Of a stretch of DNA of 64,000 nt, positions 9,493-18,711 are shown piece by piece. This DNA comes from Niabella agricola (lineage in GTDB: Bacteria > Bacteroidota > Bacteroidia > Chitinophagales > Chitinophagaceae): contig NZ_JAJHIZ010000003.1 of NCBI RefSeq assembly GCF_021538615.1, positions 4,402,001-4,466,000 of the forward strand, in the 5' to 3' direction. Within the stretch, counting starts at the first letter, position 1. Each line of letters begins with the position of its first letter. A model generated the notes under the pieces. The model did no database searches, was not told the origin of the DNA, and was given only the letters and a program-made list of their open reading frames with translations. The translations under genes and the position numbers were made by a program.

Positions 9493-11064
9493 ATGCAATA
9501 TGTTTTTTTCCATAAGAACGCTGTCCTACTGCTGGCGCTGATGCTGCTTACAGGTGCAGCCGTTGCACAGAAAACAAAACCGGCAGTCCTAAATGGAAAC
9601 AAAAGCCGTTGGATACACCTGGATACCCGCGGGCAACTGGAGTATGCAACGACATCGAAGGGCGATCGCATTATGGATTTTTCTTATGCGGGGTATAAGG
9701 GCGGAGGGGTGAAACTGCCGGAGGTGAAAGAAGTGATCCGGGTTTATTCTATTGCCGGCGATAATACACCCCATATTCAAAAGGCCATTGATTCAGTGGC
9801 AAAGCTTCCGCTTGAAAATGGTTTCAAGGGTGCCGTGGTACTGGCTCCCGGGGATTTCCCCTGTGCGCAAACCATTATCATTCCAAACAGCGGAATTGTA
9901 TTGCGTGGCAGTGGTGCTGCATCCAAGATCATCATGACCGGTGCGCCGCATGTGGCCATCCGGCTGGAGGCACCGGTTCAAACAAAGTTCATGGGAAATA
10001 AGGCGTTAATTACGGATTCATACATACCATCGGGTACCCAGGCCATGACCGTTGCCGATCCCGGTACATTAGTTGCAGGAGACCTCGTGCAGATCTCAAA
10101 ACCCATCACGCCGGAATGGGTGCAGTTTATGGGGATGGACACCCTGGTGCGCGAAGGAAAAAAACAAACCTGGATCACCGGGGAGCTCACCGTGGAACGA
10201 ACAATAAAAACGATAAACGGGAACAAAATAACGGTGGATGTGCCGTTTACGGATAGTTATGATGCAGCTTTTACAAAGCCGGGAGCTGCGGTGCAAAGGA
10301 TCGTAAAAACCGGCGGGATTCAAAATGTTGGCGTGGAGTATTTGGTGATTGAAGCACCGGAACAATCCGTTACCATCAGCCAGGGGCATCATTCGGCCAT
10401 TCGAACCCGCGGTTTAACAGATGGGTGGGTGCGCGATGTACAGATCCGGAATACGGTAAACAGCGTGGGCATCGGCGGGAAGCAGATCACGGTTACAGAT
10501 CTTGATATCCGGCATACGGTACCCACCATTGGAGCGGCCAAACCGGCAGATCTGTCTGCCGACGGGGCACAGTTATTATTCAATCGCTGTACGATCCGGG
10601 GCGATAACGTATTCTTCCTGGCTACGGGAGCCAAAGTGAGCGGACCGATCGTGTTGCTGCACTGTACGTTTACCGGGAATGGCTGGATACAGCCGCACCA
10701 GCGCTGGGCAACCGCTTTGCTGGTTGATGGTTGCAATGTGCCGGATGGGGGCATTGATTTTATGAACCGGGGCGAAATGGGTTCGGGACACGGTTGGGCT
10801 ATTGGCTGGGCCGTAGCGTGGAACTGCAACGCAAAATCCTATCTGAATCAGCAGCCACCCGGTGCTTACAACTGGGTGATCGGATGTGTGGGAACGCCGC
10901 AGCAACGCGCGATGCCTTTTAATAAAGAACCCATACTTCCTGAAGGGGTATATGATGCGCACGGAGCGGTCGTTGTTCCGGCGAGTTTATACCTGGCACA
11001 GCTTAAAAGCCGGCTTGGAGAAAAAGCAACCGAGGCTCTTGGAGGTGCTGGCGGGAAATGGTAA
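9493..11064 (+). CDS. Secreted beta-helix protein, probable lyase/glycosidase (paralogue A)
   Basis: 523 residues from ATG 9493, which gives a clean signal peptide (MQYVFFHKNAVLLLALMLL to AAVAQ). The upstream in-frame ATG at 9421 would overlap the preceding gene. The protein has a pectate-lyase-superfamily entry (DFSYAGYKGGG, NTPHIQKAIDSVA, GAVVLAPGDF, SGIVLRGSG) and then beta-helix rungs. Near the C-terminus are conserved PHQRWA (401-406) and GSGHGWA (430-436). The same two motifs recur in the minus-strand gene at 30777-32282, so the two are distant paralogues. I do not recognise a characterised CAZy family. A role as lyase or hydrolase on the PUL substrate is inferred from fold, secretion and context. 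It is 22 bp behind the GH28-like gene. Confidence 0.6.
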   Translation: MQYVFFHKNAVLLLALMLLTGAAVAQKTKPAVLNGNKSRWIHLDTRGQLEYATTSKGDRIMDFSYAGYKGGGVKLPEVKEVIRVYSIAGDNTPHIQKAIDSVAKLPLENGFKGAVVLAPGDFPCAQTIIIPNSGIVLRGSGAASKIIMTGAPHVAIRLEAPVQTKFMGNKALITDSYIPSGTQAMTVADPGTLVAGDLVQISKPITPEWVQFMGMDTLVREGKKQTWITGELTVERTIKTINGNKITVDVPFTDSYDAAFTKPGAAVQRIVKTGGIQNVGVEYLVIEAPEQSVTISQGHHSAIRTRGLTDGWVRDVQIRNTVNSVGIGGKQITVTDLDIRHTVPTIGAAKPADLSADGAQLLFNRCTIRGDNVFFLATGAKVSGPIVLLHCTFTGNGWIQPHQRWATALLVDGCNVPDGGIDFMNRGEMGSGHGWAIGWAVAWNCNAKSYLNQQPPGAYNWVIGCVGTPQQRAMPFNKEPILPEGVYDAHGAVVVPASLYLAQLKSRLGEKATEALGGAGGKW

Positions 11065-11070
11065 TTCCGT

Positions 11071-11495
11071 TGGGCATTTTGCAGATAAGGCATACAATTT
11101 TTAAGTTTTTTTCGGTTCGTTTCACGCAGCGATGGGGCGGAGCGGCGATGCGCGGCGTGCGGCTTCATTCAAAACAGTAGAAAGCGCATTGGGCCCTTGC
11201 GGCCTGTCGGTTCAATTCAAAGGAAGCGGCAGAGATAGGCCGCAATTACAAACAAAGGCCTGGCACACCTTTGCGCTCTCTGCGGTTCGTTTCACGCAGC
11301 GATGGGACGGAGCGGCGATGCGCGGCGGCCGGCTTCTTAACTTGCACAGGCTTGCCTTCAAGACAATCTTTGATGCACATGGCACTGCCATTGCTTCCAT
11401 ATGTTTGTACTAAGCAAAGCAACTAGCGTTATCACCGGCACCGGAAGGAAATGTCAATAATGTTGAGCATTTTGCAAATAAGGCACACAATTTTT
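11071..11495. repeat. Nested direct repeats in a 517-bp non-coding gap
   Basis: The gap before the sigma-factor gene has no convincing ORF but two repeat pairs. Pair one: a 44-bp unit starting CGGTTCGTTTCACGCAGCGA at 11113-11156 and 11283-11326, differing at one base. Pair two: a 33-bp unit with GCATTTTGC and AAGGCA at 11071-11103 and again at 11463-11495, with a few differences. Pair two brackets pair one. This looks like an accumulation site for dispersed intergenic repeats. Confidence 0.7.
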
Positions 11496-11581
11496 AGCGT
11501 TCTTTGTGGTTATTATAAAGGCCGGAGGCCACTGCAAATTCTTGCACAGCGGTTCCGGACAATGATCAATAGTTTGCGCAT

Positions 11582-12172
11582 ATGAACAATCGGATAAAAG
11601 AATGGTTAGAGCAAACGGCGGCAAACGACTGTCATGCGTCCTTTGAACAACTATATCTGCATTTCGCACCTGGGATGCAGGCTTTTGCCCTATCGATTGT
11701 GGGGGATAAAGAGGTAGCGCCGGATCTGGTGCAGGATCTTTTTGTAACCCTGTGGCTCAATCGCAAAAGTCTGGCCGCAATCGAACACCCGGCCAATTAC
11801 CTTTATTGTGCGTTGAAAAATAATGCAGTGCATTATCTGAAATCCAGGAAACGCTTAATGCCGCTTGTGTTTGAGGAGAATGAACGTATTACGCTGTCCG
11901 GTGAAAACCCGGAAACCGATGTAATGACCAAAGAAATAAAACAACTGCTGGAAACAGTGATCAACGACCTTCCGTACAAATGCCGGCTGGTCTTCCGGCT
12001 GATCAAGGATGACGGCCTCCGGTACAAAGAAGTGGCGCATTTGCTGGACATCTCCGTCAAAACAGTGGAAGCCCATATGCGGCTGGCGTATAGCCGGATT
12101 GTAGAATGCCTGGAGCTGGTACTGCCGCAACATACGGCCACTTATAAGCCGGGGAAGCGCTCGGGTCTGTAG
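11582..12172 (+). CDS. ECF RNA polymerase sigma factor (Bacteroidota-type)
   Basis: 196-residue sigma-70-family regulator directing RNA polymerase to target promoters, here expected to be those of the PUL. Region 2 spans about residues 22-92 (FEQLYLHFAPGMQAFALSIVG, DLVQDLFVTLWLNR, NYLYCALKNNAVHYLKSRKR). Region 4 spans about 125-180 (LPYKCRLVFRLIKDDGL, YKEVAHLLDISVKTVEAHM, a helix-turn-helix). No other domain is present. It is followed 157 bp later by a FecR anti-sigma factor and then an STN-bearing SusC, the classic cell-surface signalling trio. In such systems the sigma factor is held by FecR until the TonB-dependent receptor binds its ligand. Confidence 0.93.
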   Translation: MNNRIKEWLEQTAANDCHASFEQLYLHFAPGMQAFALSIVGDKEVAPDLVQDLFVTLWLNRKSLAAIEHPANYLYCALKNNAVHYLKSRKRLMPLVFEENERITLSGENPETDVMTKEIKQLLETVINDLPYKCRLVFRLIKDDGLRYKEVAHLLDISVKTVEAHMRLAYSRIVECLELVLPQHTATYKPGKRSGL

Positions 12173-12329
12173 GCCCAATCCTTGGTTGAATAAAATACGT
12201 GTTATTATTTTAAAGGATCGCTCCTGTACCGGCATATAGGGCGCCTGCTGCCAGCCTATCCTGTATTTTTTTAAAAAAGCACTAAGGGTTTTTATCCCTG
12301 GAATCCTCTTACCTGTAAGCGCAGTCTTT

Positions 12330-13373
12330 ATGGAAAGAAACCGGTTTATTGAATTACTAAGAAAAAAGGAAAGCGGTGAAATCACATTGCTGGAACAAAA
12401 GGAGCTGCATGAAGCCCTGGCGGCAAATGAAACCTACGCGGAAATACAGCGATCGCTGAAATTGCTTTCAGAAGCGCCCCCGCTGTTTAACCGCGATACC
12501 GCCGGGGGAAGTACTGCAGAATTAAAACGATTATGGGCGCGGATCGGCCAGGCCGAAAAGCAAAGCAGAGGCCGTTTTGCGCGGATGACGGCACGATGGA
12601 TGGTGGCAGCGGCAGTGATTTTTATATTGATTACAGGCGGAGCGGTTTATTTTTTTAGAGAACGATCGCAGCCGCTGTCGGAAGCGTCCAATGTCATTGC
12701 CACCGATAAGGGCTCGCGCACCAACCTGATCCTACCCGATGGGAGCAAGGTTTGGGTAAATGCCGACACCCGGCTTACCTACGATCATACATTTGGGGCT
12801 AAAACAAGATCGGTATACCTATCGGGGGAAGCTTATTTTGAAGTGGCCAAAGATAAAGCCCATCCTTTCATTGTACACACATCATTAATGGACGTACGGG
12901 CCGTGGGAACCGCCTTCAACCTGCGTTCTTATAAAGACGAGGCCGATGCACAGGCTACATTAATGGAAGGCATCGTGGAAGTTGCATTTAAACGGAAAGA
13001 AACCGGCAAGATTATTTTGAAGCCTATGGAGAAAGTGATCGTGCGGAACAGTGCCGCCAACGCTCCGGCTGAAAAAGAGCTCCCGGAAATTGCCGTGGTG
13101 AAGATAAATTATGATACTGCCGCATCCGCCGCTCCGGAAACCCGCTGGTTAAAGAATCAGCTGGTATTTAACCAGGAGCGCCTGGGAGCGATTATAAAAA
13201 CGTTGGAACGGCATTATGGCTGTACGATACGTGTAAATGATACGCTATTGCTAAACCGTAAGCTCAGCGGTACATTCCAGGATGAGAGCCTGGCGGATGT
13301 ACTGGAATCCTTCCGGCTGGCATCCGGCATCCGGTATACGATGGATAAAAATAACGTATTGCTTTTTAAATAA
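12330..13373 (+). CDS. FecR-type anti-sigma factor
   Basis: Inner-membrane anti-sigma factor of 347 residues controlling the upstream ECF sigma factor. The cytoplasmic N-terminus (1-85) has the short helical sigma-binding region. One membrane helix covers about residues 89-109 (ARWMVAAAVIFILITGG). The periplasmic FecR domain follows (KGSRTNLILPDGSKVWVNAD, SGEAYFEVAKDKAHPFIVHT, VRAVGTAFNLRSY). The C-terminal domain (about 270-345; LVFNQERLGAIIKTLERHYG, LSGTFQDESLADVLESF) is the DUF4974 type that contacts the STN domain of the partner SusC. Gene order sigma, FecR, SusC(STN), SusD makes the partner assignment secure by context, though the interaction is inferred. Confidence 0.93.
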   Translation: MERNRFIELLRKKESGEITLLEQKELHEALAANETYAEIQRSLKLLSEAPPLFNRDTAGGSTAELKRLWARIGQAEKQSRGRFARMTARWMVAAAVIFILITGGAVYFFRERSQPLSEASNVIATDKGSRTNLILPDGSKVWVNADTRLTYDHTFGAKTRSVYLSGEAYFEVAKDKAHPFIVHTSLMDVRAVGTAFNLRSYKDEADAQATLMEGIVEVAFKRKETGKIILKPMEKVIVRNSAANAPAEKELPEIAVVKINYDTAASAAPETRWLKNQLVFNQERLGAIIKTLERHYGCTIRVNDTLLLNRKLSGTFQDESLADVLESFRLASGIRYTMDKNNVLLFK

Positions 13374-13425
13374 CCCTTCAAAACGATTCCATATGAAAAA
13401 GGAAACATAAAACAGAAAAAGAAAG

Positions 13426-13450
13426 CGGAAAATGCTCGTAACATTTTCCG
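13426..13450 (+). promoter_or_regulatory. Inverted repeat in the fecR-susC gap
   Basis: CGGAAAATG-CTCGTAA-CATTTTCCG is a perfect 9-bp inverted repeat with a 7-base spacer, midway between the FecR stop and the SusC start. No T-run follows, so it is not a standard terminator. It may be an intercistronic RNA hairpin affecting the step-up in expression from fecR to susC, or an operator. Function is inferred. Confidence 0.45.
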
Positions 13451-13514
13451 CCGGATAAGGACAGAAATCATTGCCTGGACAGCAATATTCCATCACTTTA
13501 ATCATTACAAAAAT

Positions 13515-16500
13515 ATGAAAATTAAAGATTGCCCTGCCATGCGCGATGGGGTGCAATTAATTATCAAATACCTGTTGATAATGAAACTTGTCGTCTTTAT
13601 CGCCCTGCTCACTTCTACTCAGGCGATCGCCATCGATACGTTTTCCCAGGAACGGATCAGTTTAAAACAATCCAATATTGCCATTACTTCAGTTTTAAAA
13701 GGCATTGAGGAGCGTTATGATTACCGCTTTGTATATAGCGACAGTGTGGCGCTGAGCAAGCAACGGATAGACGTGTATGCCAAAAATGCTGCCATTGATG
13801 AGGTGATGCAGCAGCTGTTGGAAACGACCGGGTTTTCCTATAAACGGATGAATAAGGGGCTGATCGTAATCATCGGCAACGAGCCGGAGCAGGCGGCAGT
13901 ACCGGTAAAGGCCACCGTAGTAGACGATGCCGGAGCGCCGGTGCCAGGAGCCAACATCGTTGAGAAAGGCACCACCAATGGTGCGGTTACAAAAGAAGAC
14001 GGGAGCTTCCTGATCAATGTAAAAGATGAGCAAGCGGTACTGGTGATTTCGGTCGTTGGCTTTGTGGCAAGAGAGATACCAGTAAGCCAGCTAACAGCCA
14101 CCATAGTGCTGGAACGTGCAGAGCGTAAACTGGAGGAAGTGATTGTGGTTGGTTATGGCACCCAAAAGAAAGTAAACCTCACCGGAGCCGTATCAACGAT
14201 TTCGGGGCAGGAACTGGTAAAACGGCCGGCTGCCAATCCTTCTTTGTTACTGCAGGGAAAGGTACCCGGCCTGCAGGTGGTGCAGAACTCTGCACAACCC
14301 GGTTTGGAAAATCCTTCCATCCAGATCCATGGCGTGGGCACTTTTAGCTCGGCAGGCAACAATCCGCTGGTATTGATTGATGGTATACCGGGTTCCCTTA
14401 CCAATGTAAACCCCAATGCCATCGAAAATATTTCTGTTTTAAAAGATGCCGCTTCGGCTGCTATTTACGGAGTACAGGCGGCCAACGGTGTGATTCTTGT
14501 AACAACAAAGACCGGCACCAGGGGGCGGCTCAACGTGGATTATTCCTACAATTGGGGATTGCAGAAGCCTTCAGGAGTACCGCAACTGATCTGGAATTCG
14601 GTGGAATTTATGGAGCTTAGCAATGAGGGGATCAACCGAACCGGGCAAAACCTGGGAAAGCTGTACACGCAGGCACAGATCGATGCTTATCGCAATGGGA
14701 ATGGTTCAGCGCAATATCCCAACACAGACTGGACAAAATTAATGTTTAGAAATGCTCCGATCCAGCAGCACTATCTGAGTGTAAACGGCGGTGAGGGTAA
14801 AACCACGTACAATTTCGGGCTGGGGTATCTTGACCAGGACGGCATTCTAATAAAGACCGGCTATAAGCGCTACAATGCCCAATTCAATTTTCGCACCCAA
14901 ATGAGCAAAGTGATCGGCTTTGGCAGCAACATCAGCTTTATGCAGGGCAACCGGATGGATCCTTTCAGCAATACCGAAAACCTGGTGCTCAGCATCTATG
15001 CCCAGCATCCGCTTTGGTCGCCCTACCTGCCGGATGGAAGCGGCCGGGTTACCAGTAAAGCCTATGATTTTGAAACCACCAACCAGAATGCCTATGCGGT
15101 AATGCAGACCAGTAAAGATTATAACAAAGCCTACAGTGTAATGGCCAACAGCTATGTGGATGTAAATATTGCAAAGGGGCTGAAGGCACAGGTAAAAGGT
15201 GGCGTAACCTATAATACCGACAGGCAAACAAGACAAAATATACCGCTGCCCACCTTCCTGTTTCAGCCGGATGTCAATGGCGTATATGCACCACAGCAAA
15301 ATTACCTGGGTACTTATATTACGCTTACAAAAACCCAGCAGGAAGACGTTCACTACACGTTTTATTCCACGCTCACCTATGACCGGGTCTTCAATGATGT
15401 GCATCATTTTACTGCCCTGGGCGGATATAACCAGGAGAATTTCAGCTATGAACAGCTGGCCGGTTTTCGCAGGGATTTTCCTTCGGAGAACCTGCCTGCA
15501 TTGAATGCCGGCGGAACGGATGCGCAGACGACCAACGGGTATGGGTATGAATGGGCTTTAAAATCATTCTTTGGAAGGTTGAATTATGCATTTGACAGCC
15601 GCTACCTGTTTGAGGTTAGTCTTAGAGAAGACGGGTCCTCCAGGTTTCGGGAGGGAAGAAGATGGGGCGCGTTTCCATCCATGTCTGCCGGTTGGCGGGT
15701 ATCGCAGGAAAACTTTATGAAAGGCATCGCCTGGCTCTCCAACTTAAAGATCCGCGGTTCCTGGGGCCGGCTGGGGAATCAGAATATAGGCAACTATCCC
15801 TATCAGAACCTGCTGGATAATGGCATTTATATCTATGACAAAGTGGCTACGGGCGTATTAAACGCCAACCTTGCAGATTCAAACATTACCTGGGAAACCA
15901 CAACCGCTGCGGGGATCGGGGTAGACTTTGCCCTGTTTCATAATAAGCTCTCCGGTACCTTCGACTACTTTTCCAAGCAAACGAAAAACATCCTCAGAAT
16001 AGCGCAGGTGCCCGCTTTTGTAGGTATGGGCGCCCCCACCATTAATTCCGGTGCCATGGAAAACAAGGGCTTCGAATTCAGCCTGGATTATAAAGACCGT
16101 TTCGGCGAGGTCGATTTTTTTGCAGGAGCTAATTATTATACCTATAAAAATCGGGTTACCAAACTCGGCGCAGAGGAAATCCAAAGTAATAAACTAAGAA
16201 GAGAAGGCCTTCCCTGGAACTCCTGGTATATGTGGAAATGGATCGGTGTGTTTCAAAACCAGGAGCAGATCAATGCGGCACCAAAACAACAGTATGCGCC
16301 TAAGCCGGGCGATCTCATTTTTGCAGATCTGAGCGGACCCGATGGCGCTCCGGATGGCAAAGTGGATGCCTATGACCGGGTGGTGATCCCGGGTCAGTAT
16401 CCGAAATTCAATTATGGATTTAACCTGGGTGCGGCCTACAAGGGATTTGATCTGACCGTATTCTTCCAGGGAGTAGCCGGCATCAAAGTGTATACGGATC

Positions 16501-16883
16501 AATGGGGCTACGGTGCATTCCGGCAATGGTCGCCACCGCCTACGTTCTGGAGAGACCGCTGGACTCCGGACAACCCTACCAATAAGCTGCCGGGAATGTA
16601 TGTGGACCAATACATGCCCATTACCGCCGCTTCTTCTTTCTGGTTGCAGGATGCGTCCTACCTGCGTTTAAAAAACCTGGTGCTGGGTTATAATTTCAAC
16701 AGCCGGTTGTTGCAACGGATGAAGATGCAACAGTTGCGGGTGTATTTCTCCGGGGATAACCTGCTTACCTTTTCAGATTTTGAAGGCGACCCCGAGCGGG
16801 TGATTACGGATAATACCAGCGGACGATTTGCCATTTATCCGCAGGCCAGCGTATATACGTTTGGTGTTAAAGTCACTTTTTAA
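13515..16883 (+). CDS. SusC/RagA TonB-dependent transporter with STN signalling domain
   Basis: 1122-residue outer-membrane transporter for oligosaccharides. Order of parts: long N-terminal leader with hydrophobic core (MKLVVFIALLTSTQAIA, residues 23-39), STN domain (about 45-120; ISLKQSNIAITSVLKGIEERYDYRF), carboxypeptidase-D-like beta-sandwich (about 130-205; ATVVDDAGAPVPGANIVEKG), the SusC signature EVIVVGYGTQKK, the plug (SLLLQGKVPGLQV, VLKDAASAAIYG) and a 22-strand-type barrel ending FGVKVTF. The STN domain is absent from the other two SusC proteins of this window and marks this one as the receptor that signals through the adjacent FecR to the ECF sigma factor. SusD follows after 10 bp. 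Confidence 0.95.
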   Translation: MKIKDCPAMRDGVQLIIKYLLIMKLVVFIALLTSTQAIAIDTFSQERISLKQSNIAITSVLKGIEERYDYRFVYSDSVALSKQRIDVYAKNAAIDEVMQQLLETTGFSYKRMNKGLIVIIGNEPEQAAVPVKATVVDDAGAPVPGANIVEKGTTNGAVTKEDGSFLINVKDEQAVLVISVVGFVAREIPVSQLTATIVLERAERKLEEVIVVGYGTQKKVNLTGAVSTISGQELVKRPAANPSLLLQGKVPGLQVVQNSAQPGLENPSIQIHGVGTFSSAGNNPLVLIDGIPGSLTNVNPNAIENISVLKDAASAAIYGVQAANGVILVTTKTGTRGRLNVDYSYNWGLQKPSGVPQLIWNSVEFMELSNEGINRTGQNLGKLYTQAQIDAYRNGNGSAQYPNTDWTKLMFRNAPIQQHYLSVNGGEGKTTYNFGLGYLDQDGILIKTGYKRYNAQFNFRTQMSKVIGFGSNISFMQGNRMDPFSNTENLVLSIYAQHPLWSPYLPDGSGRVTSKAYDFETTNQNAYAVMQTSKDYNKAYSVMANSYVDVNIAKGLKAQVKGGVTYNTDRQTRQNIPLPTFLFQPDVNGVYAPQQNYLGTYITLTKTQQEDVHYTFYSTLTYDRVFNDVHHFTALGGYNQENFSYEQLAGFRRDFPSENLPALNAGGTDAQTTNGYGYEWALKSFFGRLNYAFDSRYLFEVSLREDGSSRFREGRRWGAFPSMSAGWRVSQENFMKGIAWLSNLKIRGSWGRLGNQNIGNYPYQNLLDNGIYIYDKVATGVLNANLADSNITWETTTAAGIGVDFALFHNKLSGTFDYFSKQTKNILRIAQVPAFVGMGAPTINSGAMENKGFEFSLDYKDRFGEVDFFAGANYYTYKNRVTKLGAEEIQSNKLRREGLPWNSWYMWKWIGVFQNQEQINAAPKQQYAPKPGDLIFADLSGPDGAPDGKVDAYDRVVIPGQYPKFNYGFNLGAAYKGFDLTVFFQGVAGIKVYTDQWGYGAFRQWSPPPTFWRDRWTPDNPTNKLPGMYVDQYMPITAASSFWLQDASYLRLKNLVLGYNFNSRLLQRMKMQQLRVYFSGDNLLTFSDFEGDPERVITDNTSGRFAIYPQASVYTFGVKVTF

Positions 16884-16893
16884 ACTTACAACT

Positions 16894-18462
16894 ATGATGA
16901 TTGATAATATAAAACAGCTCCTGTTGGGGGGAACCCTCTTCCTTTTACTGGCCGGTTGTCAGAGGGATCATTTTCTGGATAAACAACCTTTTGATAAAGT
17001 AACCAATGAAGCATTCTGGACCTCCAGGAAAGATGCAGAACTGGCCCTTACCGGTTGTTACAGTTCACTCCGGACTCCGGCATTTGCCATCGACCAGAGT
17101 TCTTTTTCTTCCCTGCAGTTTGAGGGATTAACCGACAACGCCTATTGCAATTCAACCCTTGATAATTATACCGACATTTCAAGGGGAGTGATCACACCAA
17201 CCACGGGGGGCATTGTTACGCGTGTTTGGACGGATGCCTATAAAGGGATTGCCCGCTGTAACTGGTTTCTCGGAAACCTGCACCGGGTGCCGGACCTGAC
17301 GGAGGCTGACAAGGCGCGTATGAAGGGAGAAGCGTATTTTCTGCGGGCATTCATGTACAATGAACTAACCATGCTGTATGGCGATGTGCCGCTGATTACG
17401 GAGTTGCTGGGATTTGGTCCGGATGTATTTAAAACCAAGAAAGCACCGCGGATGGATATTGTAAAAAAAATGATCCGGGACCTGGACAGTGCTGCCAACG
17501 GGCTTCTCAATGTATCCTATGCTGACGGGCACCCGGTACGGGCTTCTGCGCTTGCGTTGAAAGCAAGAATGTGTTTGTACAACGGATTATGGCAGGAGGC
17601 AGCCGATGCTGCAAAGAAGGTAATGGATGAAGGTAAAGCAGCGCTGGCCAAAAGTTACCAGGGCATCTTTTGGGGCGAGCAGGAAGGCAACCCGGAAATC
17701 CTGTTTTCGGTGAAGGCCAGCAGCCCCACCGCTATCCATAACCTCGATCTGTTATATGGTTCCCGGTTTTCCATGGTGCCCCTGCATACCCTGGTTGATT
17801 GTTATGAAATGAAAGATGGTACCGCCCCGGTAGCTCCCATCGTGCCTTCGTTCTATGATCCGAAGAATCGGATGCGCAATGATTTTTATCAGAACCGGGA
17901 TCCGCGGCTGAAGCTCACCATCTTTACCCCTGGTGATCCATGGGCCTACAATCCAACGATCGGGTTTAACAATGAAGCCAAGTTTAAAGCAGAATCCCCT
18001 TCAGTAAATAATCTCGGCATTCGAAAGTATATTAACCTAACGGTTAATGACGGTTCCGGTGGTCCTGCCGGAAGCTCGCAGGCCATCGTAAAACTGCGTT
18101 ATGCGGATGTACTGCTGATGTATGCAGAAGCAATGGTGGAGCTGGGCGGCGGCAGTACGAGTGATCCGCTGGCATTGAAGGCCATTAATGATGTGCGAGC
18201 GCGTCCGGGCGTTGCCATGCCCGCAAAAACAGCCCCTTTAACCCGTGCCGCCATAAGGAACGAACGCCGGGTGGAACTGGCATTTGAAGGATTGCGGTAT
18301 TATGATATCAAACGCTGGAAAATTGCAAAAGACGTATTGAACGGCTATAAAGATCCGGGTAATGTAACCCGTGTATTTGAAGACCGCTTTTATTACTGGC
18401 CCGTTCCCCAAACAGAAGTGGATATGATGGGGATAGACTTTCAGAATCCGGATTACCGGTAG
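16894..18462 (+). CDS. SusD/RagB glycan-binding lipoprotein
   Basis: Surface lipoprotein that lids the SusC barrel and captures oligosaccharides. The start is ATG 16894 (MMIDNIKQLLLGG), giving lipobox LLAGC with Cys22. The longer frame from 16828 overlaps susC and lacks a leader. Typical SusD features: CQRDHFLDKQPFDKVTNEAFW, helical TPR-like segments (GEAYFLRAFMYNELTMLYGDVPLI), RYADVLLMYAEAMVELGG, and the C-terminal FEGLRYYDIKRW and YYWPVPQTEVDMM. 522 residues, normal length. It pairs with the STN-type SusC 10 bp upstream and was probably co-transcribed with it under the sigma factor. Confidence 0.95.
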   Translation: MMIDNIKQLLLGGTLFLLLAGCQRDHFLDKQPFDKVTNEAFWTSRKDAELALTGCYSSLRTPAFAIDQSSFSSLQFEGLTDNAYCNSTLDNYTDISRGVITPTTGGIVTRVWTDAYKGIARCNWFLGNLHRVPDLTEADKARMKGEAYFLRAFMYNELTMLYGDVPLITELLGFGPDVFKTKKAPRMDIVKKMIRDLDSAANGLLNVSYADGHPVRASALALKARMCLYNGLWQEAADAAKKVMDEGKAALAKSYQGIFWGEQEGNPEILFSVKASSPTAIHNLDLLYGSRFSMVPLHTLVDCYEMKDGTAPVAPIVPSFYDPKNRMRNDFYQNRDPRLKLTIFTPGDPWAYNPTIGFNNEAKFKAESPSVNNLGIRKYINLTVNDGSGGPAGSSQAIVKLRYADVLLMYAEAMVELGGGSTSDPLALKAINDVRARPGVAMPAKTAPLTRAAIRNERRVELAFEGLRYYDIKRWKIAKDVLNGYKDPGNVTRVFEDRFYYWPVPQTEVDMMGIDFQNPDYR

Positions 18463-18468
18463 AACCCG

Positions 18469-18672
18469 GAAGATGCGAAAGCACGGAGAAACACAAAGGG
18501 GAGAAAATAAATAACAAAAAGTCTTTGTGTTGCTTTGTCTTAGGGCCTTCGTGGTAAAAATCCAGTAAATCTGAGAAATCTGTGAGCAATTTTCTAGCAG
18601 AACTATTCAGGTATAATAAGAGATAACTAAACGTCTTTGTGTTACTTGGTGTCTTAGCGCCTTCGTGGCATA
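18469..18672. repeat. CTTTGTGT...CCTTCGTGG intergenic repeats
   Basis: The gap after susD has two direct copies of a unit reading GTCTTTGTGTT, then CTTAG, then GCCTTCGTGG (18521-18560 and 18633-18670), plus an inverted relative at 18469-18503 (GCACGGAGAAACACAAAGG). This sequence type recurs between genes in many Bacteroidota. It is non-coding; the minus-strand ORF through it is an artefact. It may terminate or attenuate transcription between susD and the following genes. Confidence 0.6.
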
Positions 18673-18711
18673 GTCCTTCAGATACACAACAATCATTCAA
18701 AAACAAAAGTT

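Noticed and set aside
11132..11413. 93-codon ORF in the repeat gap
   Set aside because: Its sequence is the 44-bp repeat read twice; no coding character.
18308..18706. 132-codon minus-strand ORF after the first susD
   Set aside because: Made of intergenic repeat sequence plus antisense of susD; repeated peptide patterns mirror the DNA repeats.
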